Shown piece by piece: positions 25,220 to 34,252 of a stretch of DNA of 64,000 bases. Source of the DNA: Deltaproteobacteria bacterium HGW-Deltaproteobacteria-15 (GTDB lineage Bacteria; Desulfobacterota; DSM-4660; Desulfatiglandales; HGW-15). Each line of letters opens with the position of its first letter. Position 1 is the first letter of the stretch. The notes beneath the pieces are model-generated. The model searched no databases, had not been told where the DNA came from, and saw only the letters and a program-made list of their open reading frames with translations. Made by a program: the position numbers and the translations under genes. The stretch lies in assembly GCA_002840535.1 (NCBI GenBank), contig PHBH01000059.1, positions 19,275 to 83,274 of the forward strand, read 5' to 3'.

Positions 25220-27433
25220 ATGAGACCACCTCTTTTCCAAATGGTCCGAAGCCTCAGCCTCAAATGGAAGATCGTTATACCATTTCTTTTCTTCGCATTT
25301 ACGGGCACCACGCTTCTCGCTTATATCGGACTGAGCTCACAGCAGGCCCTTATCCGCGCAGAAGAAGAACGAGAGATATTTCGGTACCACAATCTGTTCG
25401 TTCAGGATGTTCGGGACAAGGAGAGTCTTGTACTTTCCCTGGCCGCGACCATCGCCGAAGATGTGGCTGTTCAGCACCTCCTGGCGCTAAGGGATAGGTC
25501 GGAGCTCTATGATCTCATGCTCAGCACTTTTGTGAGATTGAGAAAAGATTTTCACATTGAACAGATTCATTTCCATGTGCCCCCCGGGATTTCTTTCCTT
25601 CGTGTTCACAAGCCGGAAATGTATGGGGATGACCTTACCCTGGAACGGAAAATGGTCGTCGATGCCCTGAGCGACAAACAACCGAGATCGGGCATCGAAC
25701 AGGGCCGAACGGGCTACGGGATACGGGCGGTGGTCCCGATCTTTTATGCCCGGGAACTGGCGGGTACCGTTGAGGTGAGTTACTCGTTCGGAGCCCCTTT
25801 TCTATTCACATTGCACAAGCGATGGGGACTGGATCTGACCTTTTACTCCATGAACGACAAAGGAGAATGGAGGATTTCCGCGCAAGCCTCAGAAAGAGAT
25901 GAGCGGGAGGAACTCGACCCCGAACTTGCCAAAAGAGCAACGGAACGGCCGGTGTTCCTGGTGGATGTCTGGAATCAGAATCAGGCACTCTTGCTGGTTC
26001 CGGTAAAAGATTACTCCGGCGATCTTGTAGCCCTCCTCCAATTCAGCCTCGACAGAACGGAGACCAAGAGACGGCTCGCTCATTCCAGAAACGTCATGAT
26101 CGTAATCGGTCTGATCGGAATTGCCGTCTCCTTCTTTCTCACATATCTTGTGGCGCTTTTCCTCATCTGCCCTATCGAAGAAATTGTCAGGGAAGCGCAG
26201 GAAATCGCCGAGGAAAAGCGAGAGCGACACATCGAACCGAAACCGAAAGATGAAATCGGCAGGCTCGCCGAAGCCCTCAATCTGATGCTCGATTCCCTCC
26301 AGGCAAAACGAACACAGCTCGAGGTGTATGCGAAGACGCTGGAAAAAAGGGTCGAAGAGAGGACGGCAGATCTCCTTGCATCCGAGGAAAAGTACCGGAC
26401 CCTGGTGGAGAATGTGCCGCTCGTCGTATACCGTATCCTCCAGGACGGAACGACTGAGTTCGTGAACTCCTACTTGACGGATATTCTGGGGTACTCCATC
26501 GAAGAAGCGGTCGGCAACAGGACCTTCTGGTCTGAAAAGATCTGGGGGTGCGATGAAGCGGAGTGCAAGGATATCTGGCAGAAGAATTTCGAAACGGGTG
26601 ACGGGTACAGAATCGAAAGAATTGTGAGGGACAGGAACGGGCGCGCTCTGACCTTCATCGATCACGCTATCCCCACCAGGGACAGCCGGGGGGGCGTCAG
26701 GTGGGTCGACGGCATTATGATGGATATCACGGAACTGAAAAGCTTCCAGGAAATGGCCCTTCGAACGGAAGAAATCCGGCTGCTCGAGGAAATATCGGCG
26801 CACATGGCCCACGCGATTCGTAATCCTCTTTCCAGCGCAGGAGGGTTCGCCCGGAGACTTCAGGGCAGCCTGCCCGGAGATGACCCGAGTCGAAGGCTTG
26901 CCGAGATCATTGTGAAGGAGGTTGCCAGAATCGAAGACTTCTTAAGAGTTCTTTTCTCGTCCATACGTCCTTTTGATCTCACTTTGGGAGAAATCGATGT
27001 CAATCAGGTGCTCAAATCCCTGCTCGTCAGGTTCGAAGGGCCCTTGAGGGCGAGAGAGCTTGATGTAAACCTGTCATTGTCTCCAGGGCTTCCCAGAATC
27101 CAGGCCGATGAAGAACGATTAGGAGAGGCTTTTGAAAATATCCTTAAGCATGCGAGCGTGCTGGCGACACAGAAACAGACCCTCGAACTATCCACAGCTT
27201 TCGCAGGAGATCGAATTACCATCGAATTGATGCACAGGGCAATCCCGCTTTCCCAGGATGATATGGAAAAGTTCTTTTTCCCTCACATCGAAGAAAAGGC
27301 GCAATGGCCGATCATCGATCTCTCCCTTTCAAGGAGGATCATTCACCGTCACGGGGGAAAAATAGATGTAATGCGGCTGGAAAATGACTGCTTGCTTATG
27401 AGAATCGAGTTGCCCGTGAGGATCGGGAGGTAA
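25220..27433 (+). CDS. Membrane sensor histidine kinase (Cache-like, HAMP, PAS)
   Basis: The 737-residue protein has TM1 at about 17-36, an extracytoplasmic domain of about 250 residues of the Cache type, TM2 near 290-312, HAMP, a coiled coil, a PAS domain (LVENVPLVVYRILQDG...) and a transmitter with H-box SAHMAHAIRNPLSS. The ATPase part is poorly conserved: after NILKHA, no clear DxGxG or GTGLGL motif is visible near the C-terminus. Catalytic ability is therefore uncertain. It begins 15 bp after mtgA. No receiver gene is adjacent. Confidence 0.88.
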   Translation: MRPPLFQMVRSLSLKWKIVIPFLFFAFTGTTLLAYIGLSSQQALIRAEEEREIFRYHNLFVQDVRDKESLVLSLAATIAEDVAVQHLLALRDRSELYDLMLSTFVRLRKDFHIEQIHFHVPPGISFLRVHKPEMYGDDLTLERKMVVDALSDKQPRSGIEQGRTGYGIRAVVPIFYARELAGTVEVSYSFGAPFLFTLHKRWGLDLTFYSMNDKGEWRISAQASERDEREELDPELAKRATERPVFLVDVWNQNQALLLVPVKDYSGDLVALLQFSLDRTETKRRLAHSRNVMIVIGLIGIAVSFFLTYLVALFLICPIEEIVREAQEIAEEKRERHIEPKPKDEIGRLAEALNLMLDSLQAKRTQLEVYAKTLEKRVEERTADLLASEEKYRTLVENVPLVVYRILQDGTTEFVNSYLTDILGYSIEEAVGNRTFWSEKIWGCDEAECKDIWQKNFETGDGYRIERIVRDRNGRALTFIDHAIPTRDSRGGVRWVDGIMMDITELKSFQEMALRTEEIRLLEEISAHMAHAIRNPLSSAGGFARRLQGSLPGDDPSRRLAEIIVKEVARIEDFLRVLFSSIRPFDLTLGEIDVNQVLKSLLVRFEGPLRARELDVNLSLSPGLPRIQADEERLGEAFENILKHASVLATQKQTLELSTAFAGDRITIELMHRAIPLSQDDMEKFFFPHIEEKAQWPIIDLSLSRRIIHRHGGKIDVMRLENDCLLMRIELPVRIGR

Positions 27434-27445
27434 ACAGATGAGGTC

Positions 27446-27631
27446 TCAGGCAGCCTCGAGCTCAACGGATTCTGCATTCGTGTTTGAAGACGCGGACTGC
27501 TCTGAAATGCCGCTCTTTCCGTTGGCTTTGAATTCCATGCATTCTTCCTTCATGGAACATTTGAGCTCACAGATGCGAACGTCCATGCGTGGATTGTTTC
27601 TCTTTTTGCGGCAAACGATGTAAGCGGGCAT
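27446..27631 (-). CDS. Small four-Cys protein
   Basis: This 61-residue protein (ATG 27631, GGAG six bases upstream) begins MPAYIVCRKKRNNPRMDVRI and has Cys at 7, 21, 25 and 31 (CELKCSMKEEC). A basic N-terminal half is followed by a Ser/Ala/Glu-rich tail. I recall similar small proteins in other deltaproteobacteria but know no function; the Cys pattern suggests a zinc or iron site. It has its own promoter and is convergent with the upstream kinase gene, so it is a separate transcription unit. Confidence 0.75.
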   Translation of the reverse strand: MPAYIVCRKKRNNPRMDVRICELKCSMKEECMEFKANGKSGISEQSASSNTNAESVELEAA

Positions 27632-27726
27632 AGATTTCTCCAAGGCTGAGTTGATACAGTTTTACATAGAATGGCTTAGAATTGTTAAAATCGGATTTTT
27701 TGCTTAATTATATTTATTTATAACCT

Positions 27727-27755
27727 CTTATATCCCAGATATAGGTATTTGTCAA
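27727..27755 (-). promoter_or_regulatory. Strong sigma-70-type promoter of the small four-Cys protein
   Basis: On the minus strand TTGACA (27750-27755) and TATAAG (27727-27732) are separated by 17 bases in AT-rich DNA. The predicted leader is about 90 nt. Confidence 0.7.
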
Positions 27756-27807
27756 TAAGCTTTAGCGACATAAATTTCGTGCCGGGTTTAAATCAAAAGG
27801 TCTTTTC

Positions 27808-28575
27808 ATGATCAGATTTCTACTCCTTAATGGTTTCGTAGCGGTTTATACAATCCTTTTATGCATGTTTGGCTTGCTGCTCTCCCTTTTCGATCGGAAG
27901 GGCGGCGCACTGCTTCACAGTTATGTTGCCGTCCCATGGGCCAGGTTGATTCTGTGGGTGTGCGGCGTGAAGGTACAGGTACGCGGACTGGAAAACCTCG
28001 ACCCTGCCGCAGCGCGAATCTACCTCTGCAACCACCAAAGCTATTTTGACATTTTTGCCCTTCTCGCATACCTGCCGATACAGTTCAAATTCGTGATGAA
28101 GAAAGAGTTGATGAGTTTGCCCCTGTTGGGCCCTACCATGCGGCGGGCCGGATACATCGGAATTGACAGGGAAGACGCGAGAGAGGCATTGAAGGGGATG
28201 AACCAGGCGGCTGAGAAGATGAAGAAAGGCGCATCCATTCTGGTCTTTCCGGAAGGAACGCGGAGCCCGGATGGCTCCCTTCAGCCTTTCAAGCCGGGCG
28301 CTTTTCATATCGCACTGAAGTCCCAGTGCGACATCGTCCCTTTGATAATAGACGGCAGCCGTCTGGTCGTACCCAAAGGCAGTCTCCGAATTCAGAAAGG
28401 CTCCTTCGCCCTTCACATCGGAAAGCCAATCCCGATACACGGCTACTCCAAGAAGAACATGCCTGTCCTCCTGGAAAAAGTCAGAGATGCCATGGCCGAG
28501 CTGATGACGAAATCAGAGGTCGGAGAACAGAGGTCAGAGGTCAGCAACCAAACAAAACCGAACGTCGAACATTGA
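27808..28575 (+). CDS. plsC: 1-acyl-sn-glycerol-3-phosphate acyltransferase
   Basis: The 255-residue protein has an N-terminal hydrophobic segment, the acyltransferase HX4D motif (NHQSYFD) and the FPEGTRS substrate-binding motif. It transfers an acyl chain to lysophosphatidic acid in phospholipid synthesis. The last 20 or so residues (KSEVGEQRSEVSNQTK...) are encoded by a run of GAGGTCAGA repeat DNA, which suggests that repeat insertion changed the C-terminus. Confidence 0.93.
   Translation: MIRFLLLNGFVAVYTILLCMFGLLLSLFDRKGGALLHSYVAVPWARLILWVCGVKVQVRGLENLDPAAARIYLCNHQSYFDIFALLAYLPIQFKFVMKKELMSLPLLGPTMRRAGYIGIDREDAREALKGMNQAAEKMKKGASILVFPEGTRSPDGSLQPFKPGAFHIALKSQCDIVPLIIDGSRLVVPKGSLRIQKGSFALHIGKPIPIHGYSKKNMPVLLEKVRDAMAELMTKSEVGEQRSEVSNQTKPNVEH
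28500..28550. repeat. GAGGTCAGA low-complexity repeat invading the plsC 3' end
   Basis: Several AGAGGTCAGA/AGAGGTCGGA units lie inside the last codons of plsC. The same unit recurs at 54850-54905. Confidence 0.7.
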
Positions 28576-28607
28576 TGCGCGACGTTCTGTTATCGGGATT
28601 TGTTTTT

Positions 28608-28652
28608 CATTCGATGTTGGGCGTTCGATGTTCGATGTTCGACGTTTATCTT
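28608..28652. repeat. CGTTCGATGTTCGATG-type repeat
   Basis: Units of TTCGATGTT and GACGTT alternate here, matching the triplicated array at 54962-55156. Confidence 0.75.
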
Positions 28653-28710
28653 TCAAGTAATTCACTGTCCCCAAGCAGGTTCGCCGGACTTTTGGCAGCT
28701 TCTCTATCTC

Positions 28711-28812
28711 ATCCAGATCCTGCATCCTTGCATCCTGCACCCCTATTCCTGTATCCTGCACTCTTCATCCTGGATCCTGCATCCTGAAACTTGAACCCTG
28801 AACCCGCATCCC
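28711..28812. repeat. CCTGCATCCTGCA low-complexity repeat
   Basis: About 100 bp of degenerate CATCCTGCA units fill the space before priA. A segment CTGGATCCTGCAT is shared, inverted, with 38306-38344. Confidence 0.7.
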
Positions 28813-28827
28813 GGCGAGGTAATCTGA

Positions 28828-31281
28828 TTGGCTGAATCCACAAAACCGGTAATCCGCGTTGCCCTGGCTATTCCGGTGAAAGGGACTTTCGACTACTCCG
28901 TCCCTGAGCAGTGGGCAGCGCAGATTCGTGTCGGTTGCAGGGTCGTCGCGCCTTTCAGAAATCGGAAAGTCACCGGCTACATCCTCGAGGTCATTCAGAA
29001 TGCGGAGGCTGAAGGGCTAAAGGAAATCGAGGAGGTGCTGGATTCCGAACCCCTCTTTCACGCCGATCTCGTTAGGTTCTTTTCCTGGTCTGCCGACTAC
29101 TATCTTGCGCCCATCGGTAAATTCATCCAGTCAGCCCTGCCCGGGGGGCTCAACACCAGTACATTTACCTGCTGCGAAATAACCGCCTCCGGATCAAAGG
29201 CGATCGATCTGCTTGCCGGGAATTCCGAGGCGGGAATCGGACTGGCATGGATCAGGGACAATCCGGGGAAGAGAGTCCTCCCGGGCCTCAAGAAAATAAT
29301 TCCGCTTCTCCACAAAAATGGCTGGGTAGCTGTCGGGGAGAAGATCACGAAAAGACGGGCGGGCCCCCTCTTGAAGCGGTTCGTCAGGGCCAGGCAGGGC
29401 GCAGAGCTGAATTCGATTCTCGAGAGCTTTTCCGGAGACCTCCGAACTGACGCAGAGTCGGAGTTCCTGTCACACGTGTGCCGCTCAGGGGAAATCTCTC
29501 TGCAGGAAATCCGCAGAAGATTCCCAAGAGGCGACTATCTCTGCCGCAAGTGGGTTCGCAAAAACGTTCTGGAAATCTGCAAGAGACCGGTTCTGAGGGA
29601 CATGGCCGGCAATATTCTGTGCATCTCAACGGCTCCCGAGAGATTGTTCGAGCAGCAGGAAAAGGCCTTGAACATAATCCAGGGCCTTCTCGATAAGAAA
29701 CGCTTCTCCGTCTGCCTTCTTCACGGGGCTACGGGAAGCGGAAAAACCGAGGTGTATTACGCCGCCATCAAAAAGGCTTTGGATGAGGGGCGGCAGGCAA
29801 TCCTCATGGTGCCGGAGATCGCCCTTTCCGTTTACATGGAGGGGATCTTCAGGTCCCGTCTCGGAGACAGGGTTGCCGTCTACCACAGCGGGCTCAGCGC
29901 AGGGGAAAGATTCGATCAGTGGATGCGAATGGCAAGAGGCGATGCAGGCCTCGTCATCGGGGCAAGATCCGCCCTCTTCTCTCCTTTTCCCAATCTGGGG
30001 CTCATCATTGTGGATGAAGAACACGATACGTCCTACAAGCAGGAGGAAAGCCCCCGATATCAGGCAAGGGATGCGGCCGTGGCAAGGGGTAAAATCGAGA
30101 AGGCCGTTGTGGTGCTCGGCTCGGCCACACCCTCTGTCCAGTCCTATCACAATGCTGTCACAGGAAAGTACCATCTTCTTGCCATGCCGGAACGGGTGGA
30201 GCAGAGACCCATGCCTTTCATTCGCATCGTGGACATGAGAACGCTCTCCGGGCGGGACAGGAAGAATCCCATCATGAGCCCGGTTCTCCGCAAGGCGCTT
30301 GCTGAGCACCTTTCAGAAGGACGACAGGCCATGCTTTTTCTGAACCGCAGGGGTTTTCATCGAGTCCATCTCTGCCGTTTCTGCGGAAAATCGGTGCGCT
30401 GCCCGAACTGTGACCTCGCCCTGATCCACCACATGAAAGAGAGCCGGCTTGCATGCCATTATTGCGGATTCCGTGCAGAGATTCGAAAGACATGCCCTTC
30501 CTGCAAAAAGGAAGGGATGATCCTTTACGGGTTTGGCACTGAGAGGCTCGAAACCGAAGTGGGGGAATGCTATCCGGTTGCTCGCGTCGAAAGAATGGAC
30601 AGGGACAGCACCAGTGGAAAGGGGGAGACCTTTCAAATCCTCAAGAGGTTCGCCGAGGGGCAAGTGGATTTCCTTGTTGGAACCCAGATGATCACCAAGG
30701 GTTATGATTTTCCAAATGTTACCCTTGTGGGTGTCATCAATGCGGATTCCACCCTCGGGTTCCCGGATTTCAGAGCTGCGGAGAGGACCTTTCAGCTTCT
30801 CTCTCAGGTTTCGGGCAGGGCTGGAAGAGGCATCCATGAAGGAGAGGTGGTGGTTCAGACCTTCAACCCCGACCACTATGCGGTGGTCTCTGCAAGGGAT
30901 CACGATTACGCTTCCTTTTTTGAACGGGAGAGGCAACTGAGAGAACAGCTCGGCTACCCGCCTTTTTCCTACATGGCATGCCTGAGGGTCCAGGGGGCCG
31001 GGGAAAAGGAGACCGAGGAAATTGCCTCAAGGATCGGGGACGGAATGCAAAGCATACTGAAGAAATGGGCCAGGAGGGGAAAAGAGGTGCAGGTGCTCGG
31101 CCCGGCAGAGGCGCCGATTGCCAAGCTGAAAGGCAGATACCGTCGTCAGATCCTGGTGAAGTGCAAGAAGGCCGGGCTCCTCCATTACTTTCTTGGGGAA
31201 GTGGAGACAATGGCCCGGAGGATCATGCGCTCGACCGGTGTAAGTCTCATCCTCGATGTGGATCCGTATCAGATGCTGTGA
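28828..31281 (+). CDS. priA: Primosomal protein N' (PriA helicase)
   Basis: The 817-residue protein has Walker A GATGSGKTE, DEEH box (VDEEHDTSYKQEE), GSATPSVQSY, eight zinc-binding Cys (CRFCGKSVRCPNC ... CHYCGF ... CPSC) and the C-terminal helicase motifs. PriA restarts stalled replication forks. TTG 28828 is the likely start, with GAGG eight bases upstream. Length is near the longer end for the family. It follows plsC after a repeat-rich spacer and is probably transcribed separately. Confidence 0.96.
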   Translation: MAESTKPVIRVALAIPVKGTFDYSVPEQWAAQIRVGCRVVAPFRNRKVTGYILEVIQNAEAEGLKEIEEVLDSEPLFHADLVRFFSWSADYYLAPIGKFIQSALPGGLNTSTFTCCEITASGSKAIDLLAGNSEAGIGLAWIRDNPGKRVLPGLKKIIPLLHKNGWVAVGEKITKRRAGPLLKRFVRARQGAELNSILESFSGDLRTDAESEFLSHVCRSGEISLQEIRRRFPRGDYLCRKWVRKNVLEICKRPVLRDMAGNILCISTAPERLFEQQEKALNIIQGLLDKKRFSVCLLHGATGSGKTEVYYAAIKKALDEGRQAILMVPEIALSVYMEGIFRSRLGDRVAVYHSGLSAGERFDQWMRMARGDAGLVIGARSALFSPFPNLGLIIVDEEHDTSYKQEESPRYQARDAAVARGKIEKAVVVLGSATPSVQSYHNAVTGKYHLLAMPERVEQRPMPFIRIVDMRTLSGRDRKNPIMSPVLRKALAEHLSEGRQAMLFLNRRGFHRVHLCRFCGKSVRCPNCDLALIHHMKESRLACHYCGFRAEIRKTCPSCKKEGMILYGFGTERLETEVGECYPVARVERMDRDSTSGKGETFQILKRFAEGQVDFLVGTQMITKGYDFPNVTLVGVINADSTLGFPDFRAAERTFQLLSQVSGRAGRGIHEGEVVVQTFNPDHYAVVSARDHDYASFFERERQLREQLGYPPFSYMACLRVQGAGEKETEEIASRIGDGMQSILKKWARRGKEVQVLGPAEAPIAKLKGRYRRQILVKCKKAGLLHYFLGEVETMARRIMRSTGVSLILDVDPYQML

Positions 31282-31284
31282 ACA

Positions 31285-31456
31285 GGAGTCAGAAGACAGC
31301 ATGTCCGCGGCCCCGCATCACGTGCGGCATAAACTCCAGCCGCAATCCAGTCCCTGCAAGGTCTTCTTACAGGAAAGCGATCTGGACTCCGACTCGGAGT
31401 GACGAAAACGAGATCATCGAGCGTTGACCGGCTGTGTCTTCTGACTTCTGTCTTCT
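31285..31456. repeat. Spacer with GTCAGAAGACAG inverted repeats
   Basis: The spacer between priA and the CoA-transferase gene (convergent) holds GTCAGAAGACAG at its left end and TGTCTTCTGACTTCTGTCTT near its right end, in opposite orientation. It may serve as a bidirectional terminator, but no T run is seen. Confidence 0.45.
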
Positions 31457-31458
31457 GG

Positions 31459-33375
31459 TCAATGGCGCACCGCTGCAGCCGCATCATTGACCGTCTCGTG
31501 GGCTTCCCTGAAAAGCATCCTCAGCTCGTAGACTCCTCCTTCGCCGCTCTTCTGCATGTCAAAACCCATCTTCTCGAACACGTGAAGCATTGGCCTGTTC
31601 TCCATGAGCACCTCTGCGGTGAATCCGAGGAGCCCCTGCCGTTTGGCAAGGTAGGTCATGTAGCCCAGGAGTTCGGTCCCGATCCCCCTGTTTTGATGTT
31701 CATCGGAGACGATAAACGCCACTTCCGCCATGTGCGTCTCCTGGCTTATCCCGTACTGAGCCAGCCCCACAACCTCTTCCCTGCCGCTCTGCTGCACGCT
31801 CGCAACAATTGCCATGCCTTTCGTATAGTCCAGGACAACATATTCCTGGAGCTCCTGATGCGGCATCCCCTTTTTTGGCGAGATGAAGCGCCGGTACATG
31901 CTCTTGTCCGACAGGTTGTAGAAGAAATCTTTCAGGAGCGGTTCATCGCTGATCTTGAGAGGCCTCAGGAAAATCTCCATTCCGGTCTTTGTAGTGCGGA
32001 AGGTCTCGAACTGCTCAGGATACTCCCCTTCCTCACCGGGTATGAATTTTTGGTCCTTGTAGATCAGGTTCAGTTTTTTCGCCTCTTCGATGAGCCACGG
32101 TCTGAACTTGGGATGTGCGATTGCGATCAGTTCCATCGCACGCTCCCTGATGCTCTTCCCGTGGAGATAGGCGATTCCATATTCGGAGACCACATAGTGA
32201 ACGTCGCTCCTCCCCAGGGTGACGCCCGCCCCCTCATATATAAACGGAACGATCCTCGAGATCGATTCATCCTTGGCCGTTGAGAGAATAACAAGAATGG
32301 TCTTGCCGCGGGGCGACAGAACAGCGCCACGCATGAAATCGGTCTGGCCCCCGATCCCACTGTAGAATCTCTTGCCTATGGATTCGGCCGTGGCCTGTCC
32401 GGTGAGATCGATCTGGAGACAACTGTTGATCGCCACCATGTTCCTGTGCCGCGAAATGACCAGAAGACTGTTCGTGTAGTCCACGGGTCTGAATTCCATG
32501 CCCGGGTTATCATCAATGAATTCATAAGTAGTGCTCTTTCCCATGCAGAAGGCAGCTACCGTTTTTCCTCTATTGAGGCTCTTTCTGCTGTTATCTATCA
32601 CTCCTGCGCGGATCAATTCGACCATGCCGTCCGACAGGAGCTCGGTATGAACGCCCAGATGGCGTTTCCCTTTCAGATTCGCAAGGATTGCGTTCGGGAT
32701 GCTGCCATACCCGGCTTGTATCGTATCCCCGTCTTCAACGATTCGAGCAACGTACTTCCCTATGCGTTGGGCAATTTCATCGGAGAGGGTTGCACCGTAC
32801 TCCAGCAGGGGCTCGTCCTTCTCGATGAGGTAATCCATTTTCTCGATATGAATGAAGGTTTCACCATGCACCCGGGGCATCCTTGGATTGACCTGTGCGA
32901 TCACAATCGATGCGCTCTCGACAGCGGCCTTGGTAATGTCCACACTGATGCCCAGGCTCATGTACCCGTTCTTGTCAGGGGGGGAAACCTGGATCAGCGC
33001 TACATCCACAGGCACTACCCCGCGGCGGAAAAGATCCGGGACAGCCGAGAGTGCAACAGGCGTGTAGTCTGCAAGACCTTCATTGACGGGATCCCGTGTG
33101 TTTCTTCCGATGAAGAAGGAATTGTGCCTGAAATTGTCCTGGAATTTCTCGTCCGCGTACGGGGCGACACCAAGAGTCCACACATGAAAAACCTCTGCAT
33201 CGAGCACGGCTTTGGGATGGGAAGAAACATAATTGACCAGCGCGCCCACAAGGTACTGGGGCTCGCCGCACCCGGTGCCGATGAAGATCGTGTCCCCTCT
33301 GTGAATCCTGCTGAAAACCTTGTCCTCCGAGGCGAACTTGTCAGGATACTTTTCTCTGAACTTATGCAGAGTCAT
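31459..33375 (-). CDS. Acetyl-CoA hydrolase/CoA-transferase fused to a GNAT acetyltransferase
   Basis: The 638-residue protein has an N-terminal CoA-transferase family domain (about 1-430), with AGYGSIPNAIL and the motif VSEYGIAYLHGKS, and a C-terminal GNAT domain (about 465-625) with the acetyl-CoA loop QNRGIGTELLGYM. The first half probably exchanges CoA between acetate or propionate and other acyl-CoAs; the second could acetylate a protein or small molecule, possibly regulating the enzyme. The start at 33375 (MTLHKFREKYPDKF) is normal for the family. It stands alone. Confidence 0.9.
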   Translation of the reverse strand: MTLHKFREKYPDKFASEDKVFSRIHRGDTIFIGTGCGEPQYLVGALVNYVSSHPKAVLDAEVFHVWTLGVAPYADEKFQDNFRHNSFFIGRNTRDPVNEGLADYTPVALSAVPDLFRRGVVPVDVALIQVSPPDKNGYMSLGISVDITKAAVESASIVIAQVNPRMPRVHGETFIHIEKMDYLIEKDEPLLEYGATLSDEIAQRIGKYVARIVEDGDTIQAGYGSIPNAILANLKGKRHLGVHTELLSDGMVELIRAGVIDNSRKSLNRGKTVAAFCMGKSTTYEFIDDNPGMEFRPVDYTNSLLVISRHRNMVAINSCLQIDLTGQATAESIGKRFYSGIGGQTDFMRGAVLSPRGKTILVILSTAKDESISRIVPFIYEGAGVTLGRSDVHYVVSEYGIAYLHGKSIRERAMELIAIAHPKFRPWLIEEAKKLNLIYKDQKFIPGEEGEYPEQFETFRTTKTGMEIFLRPLKISDEPLLKDFFYNLSDKSMYRRFISPKKGMPHQELQEYVVLDYTKGMAIVASVQQSGREEVVGLAQYGISQETHMAEVAFIVSDEHQNRGIGTELLGYMTYLAKRQGLLGFTAEVLMENRPMLHVFEKMGFDMQKSGEGGVYELRMLFREAHETVNDAAAAVRH

Positions 33376-33465
33376 TTTCGACCTCGCTGTCCATGTCCCT
33401 CATTTCCAACCAGAGTTCTTATTGAGCGGAGCACATAATTGTTTGCTATATCCACGAAAGAAAGA

Positions 33466-33600
33466 GCGTCTCTCGCCCGCTTCGCTTGAGGGCACAGAGT
33501 TCTGGAGAGTGTCAACTTGTCCTGTTTTTTTTCAAAAAAACAGGACAAACTTCACCCTTCGGGGCAAGAGCTGTAAGCGGCATTTCGGTTCAAACTCTTT
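33466..33600. repeat. Dispersed palindromic element, copy 1
   Basis: The element begins GTCTCTCGCCCGCTTCGCTT and contains a 15-bp perfect stem TTGTCCTGTTTTTTT (33517-33531) with 33534-33548. The same layout and near-identical flanking sequence recur at 43950-44080. The hairpin with its T tract could also stop transcription. Confidence 0.75.
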
Positions 33601-33736
33601 TCTGCTCTCCGTAATAACAAAGCTGGCATCCGAATGGAACATCGACTCTCATTTCGGTTCATCCTTGCCGTTCAAAATTCTTGCCTTATTATATGTCCAT
33701 GCTTTAATTTAGGGAATTTTTCTTTCGTGAGGGGTT

Positions 33737-34252
33737 ATGCAGATAAGAACGCAATGGAAGAGGATGGTCTTCTTCCTGCTCGCCCTGACAATTTTGCCTG
33801 CCGGCTGCGATTCCAAAGGCGGGGCCGGCGGCCCGGCCCCTGATTTCTCCCTGAAGGACACCTCCGGTAATACCATCACGCTGAAAGACCTGAGAGGCAA
33901 GTACGTGATCATTGACTTCTGGGCAACCTGGTGCCCGCCATGCCTCATGTCCATTCCTGAGCTTGTGACCCTGCACGGGAAATACAGAGAAAAGGATCTG
34001 GTGGTTCTCGGAATATCTCTGGACGACCCCGATAAGGTAAATACCGGGGCATTGAACCGGTTCAAGGAGCAGTACCGGATCGGATACACCATCTTGCGAG
34101 CGAACGAGAAGGTTGTTCAAGATTATTCGGGCGCTGACGGCATGCCCATTCCCACCATTTTTTTTGTGGACAGGGAGGGACGAATCGTTGAAAAGCTGGT
34201 GGGCTTTGTTCCGGGCCGCGTGGAGAAATCCGTCAAGAGACTTCTCGGATGA
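33737..34252 (+). CDS. TlpA/ResA-like thioredoxin lipoprotein
   Basis: The 171-residue protein has a lipoprotein signal (LTILPAGC, lipid Cys near residue 24) and a thioredoxin-fold domain with the redox motif WCPPC. Such proteins reduce disulfides on the outer side of the inner membrane, for example for cytochrome c maturation. It overlaps the next gene by four bases (ATGATC). Heme-c proteins such as the kinase at 16723 need this kind of maturation. Confidence 0.92.
   Translation: MQIRTQWKRMVFFLLALTILPAGCDSKGGAGGPAPDFSLKDTSGNTITLKDLRGKYVIIDFWATWCPPCLMSIPELVTLHGKYREKDLVVLGISLDDPDKVNTGALNRFKEQYRIGYTILRANEKVVQDYSGADGMPIPTIFFVDREGRIVEKLVGFVPGRVEKSVKRLLG

Noticed and set aside
25889..26812. 307-residue minus-strand frame inside the sensor kinase at 25220
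   Set aside because: The plus-strand kinase has continuous HAMP, PAS and H-box motifs, so this is a shadow.
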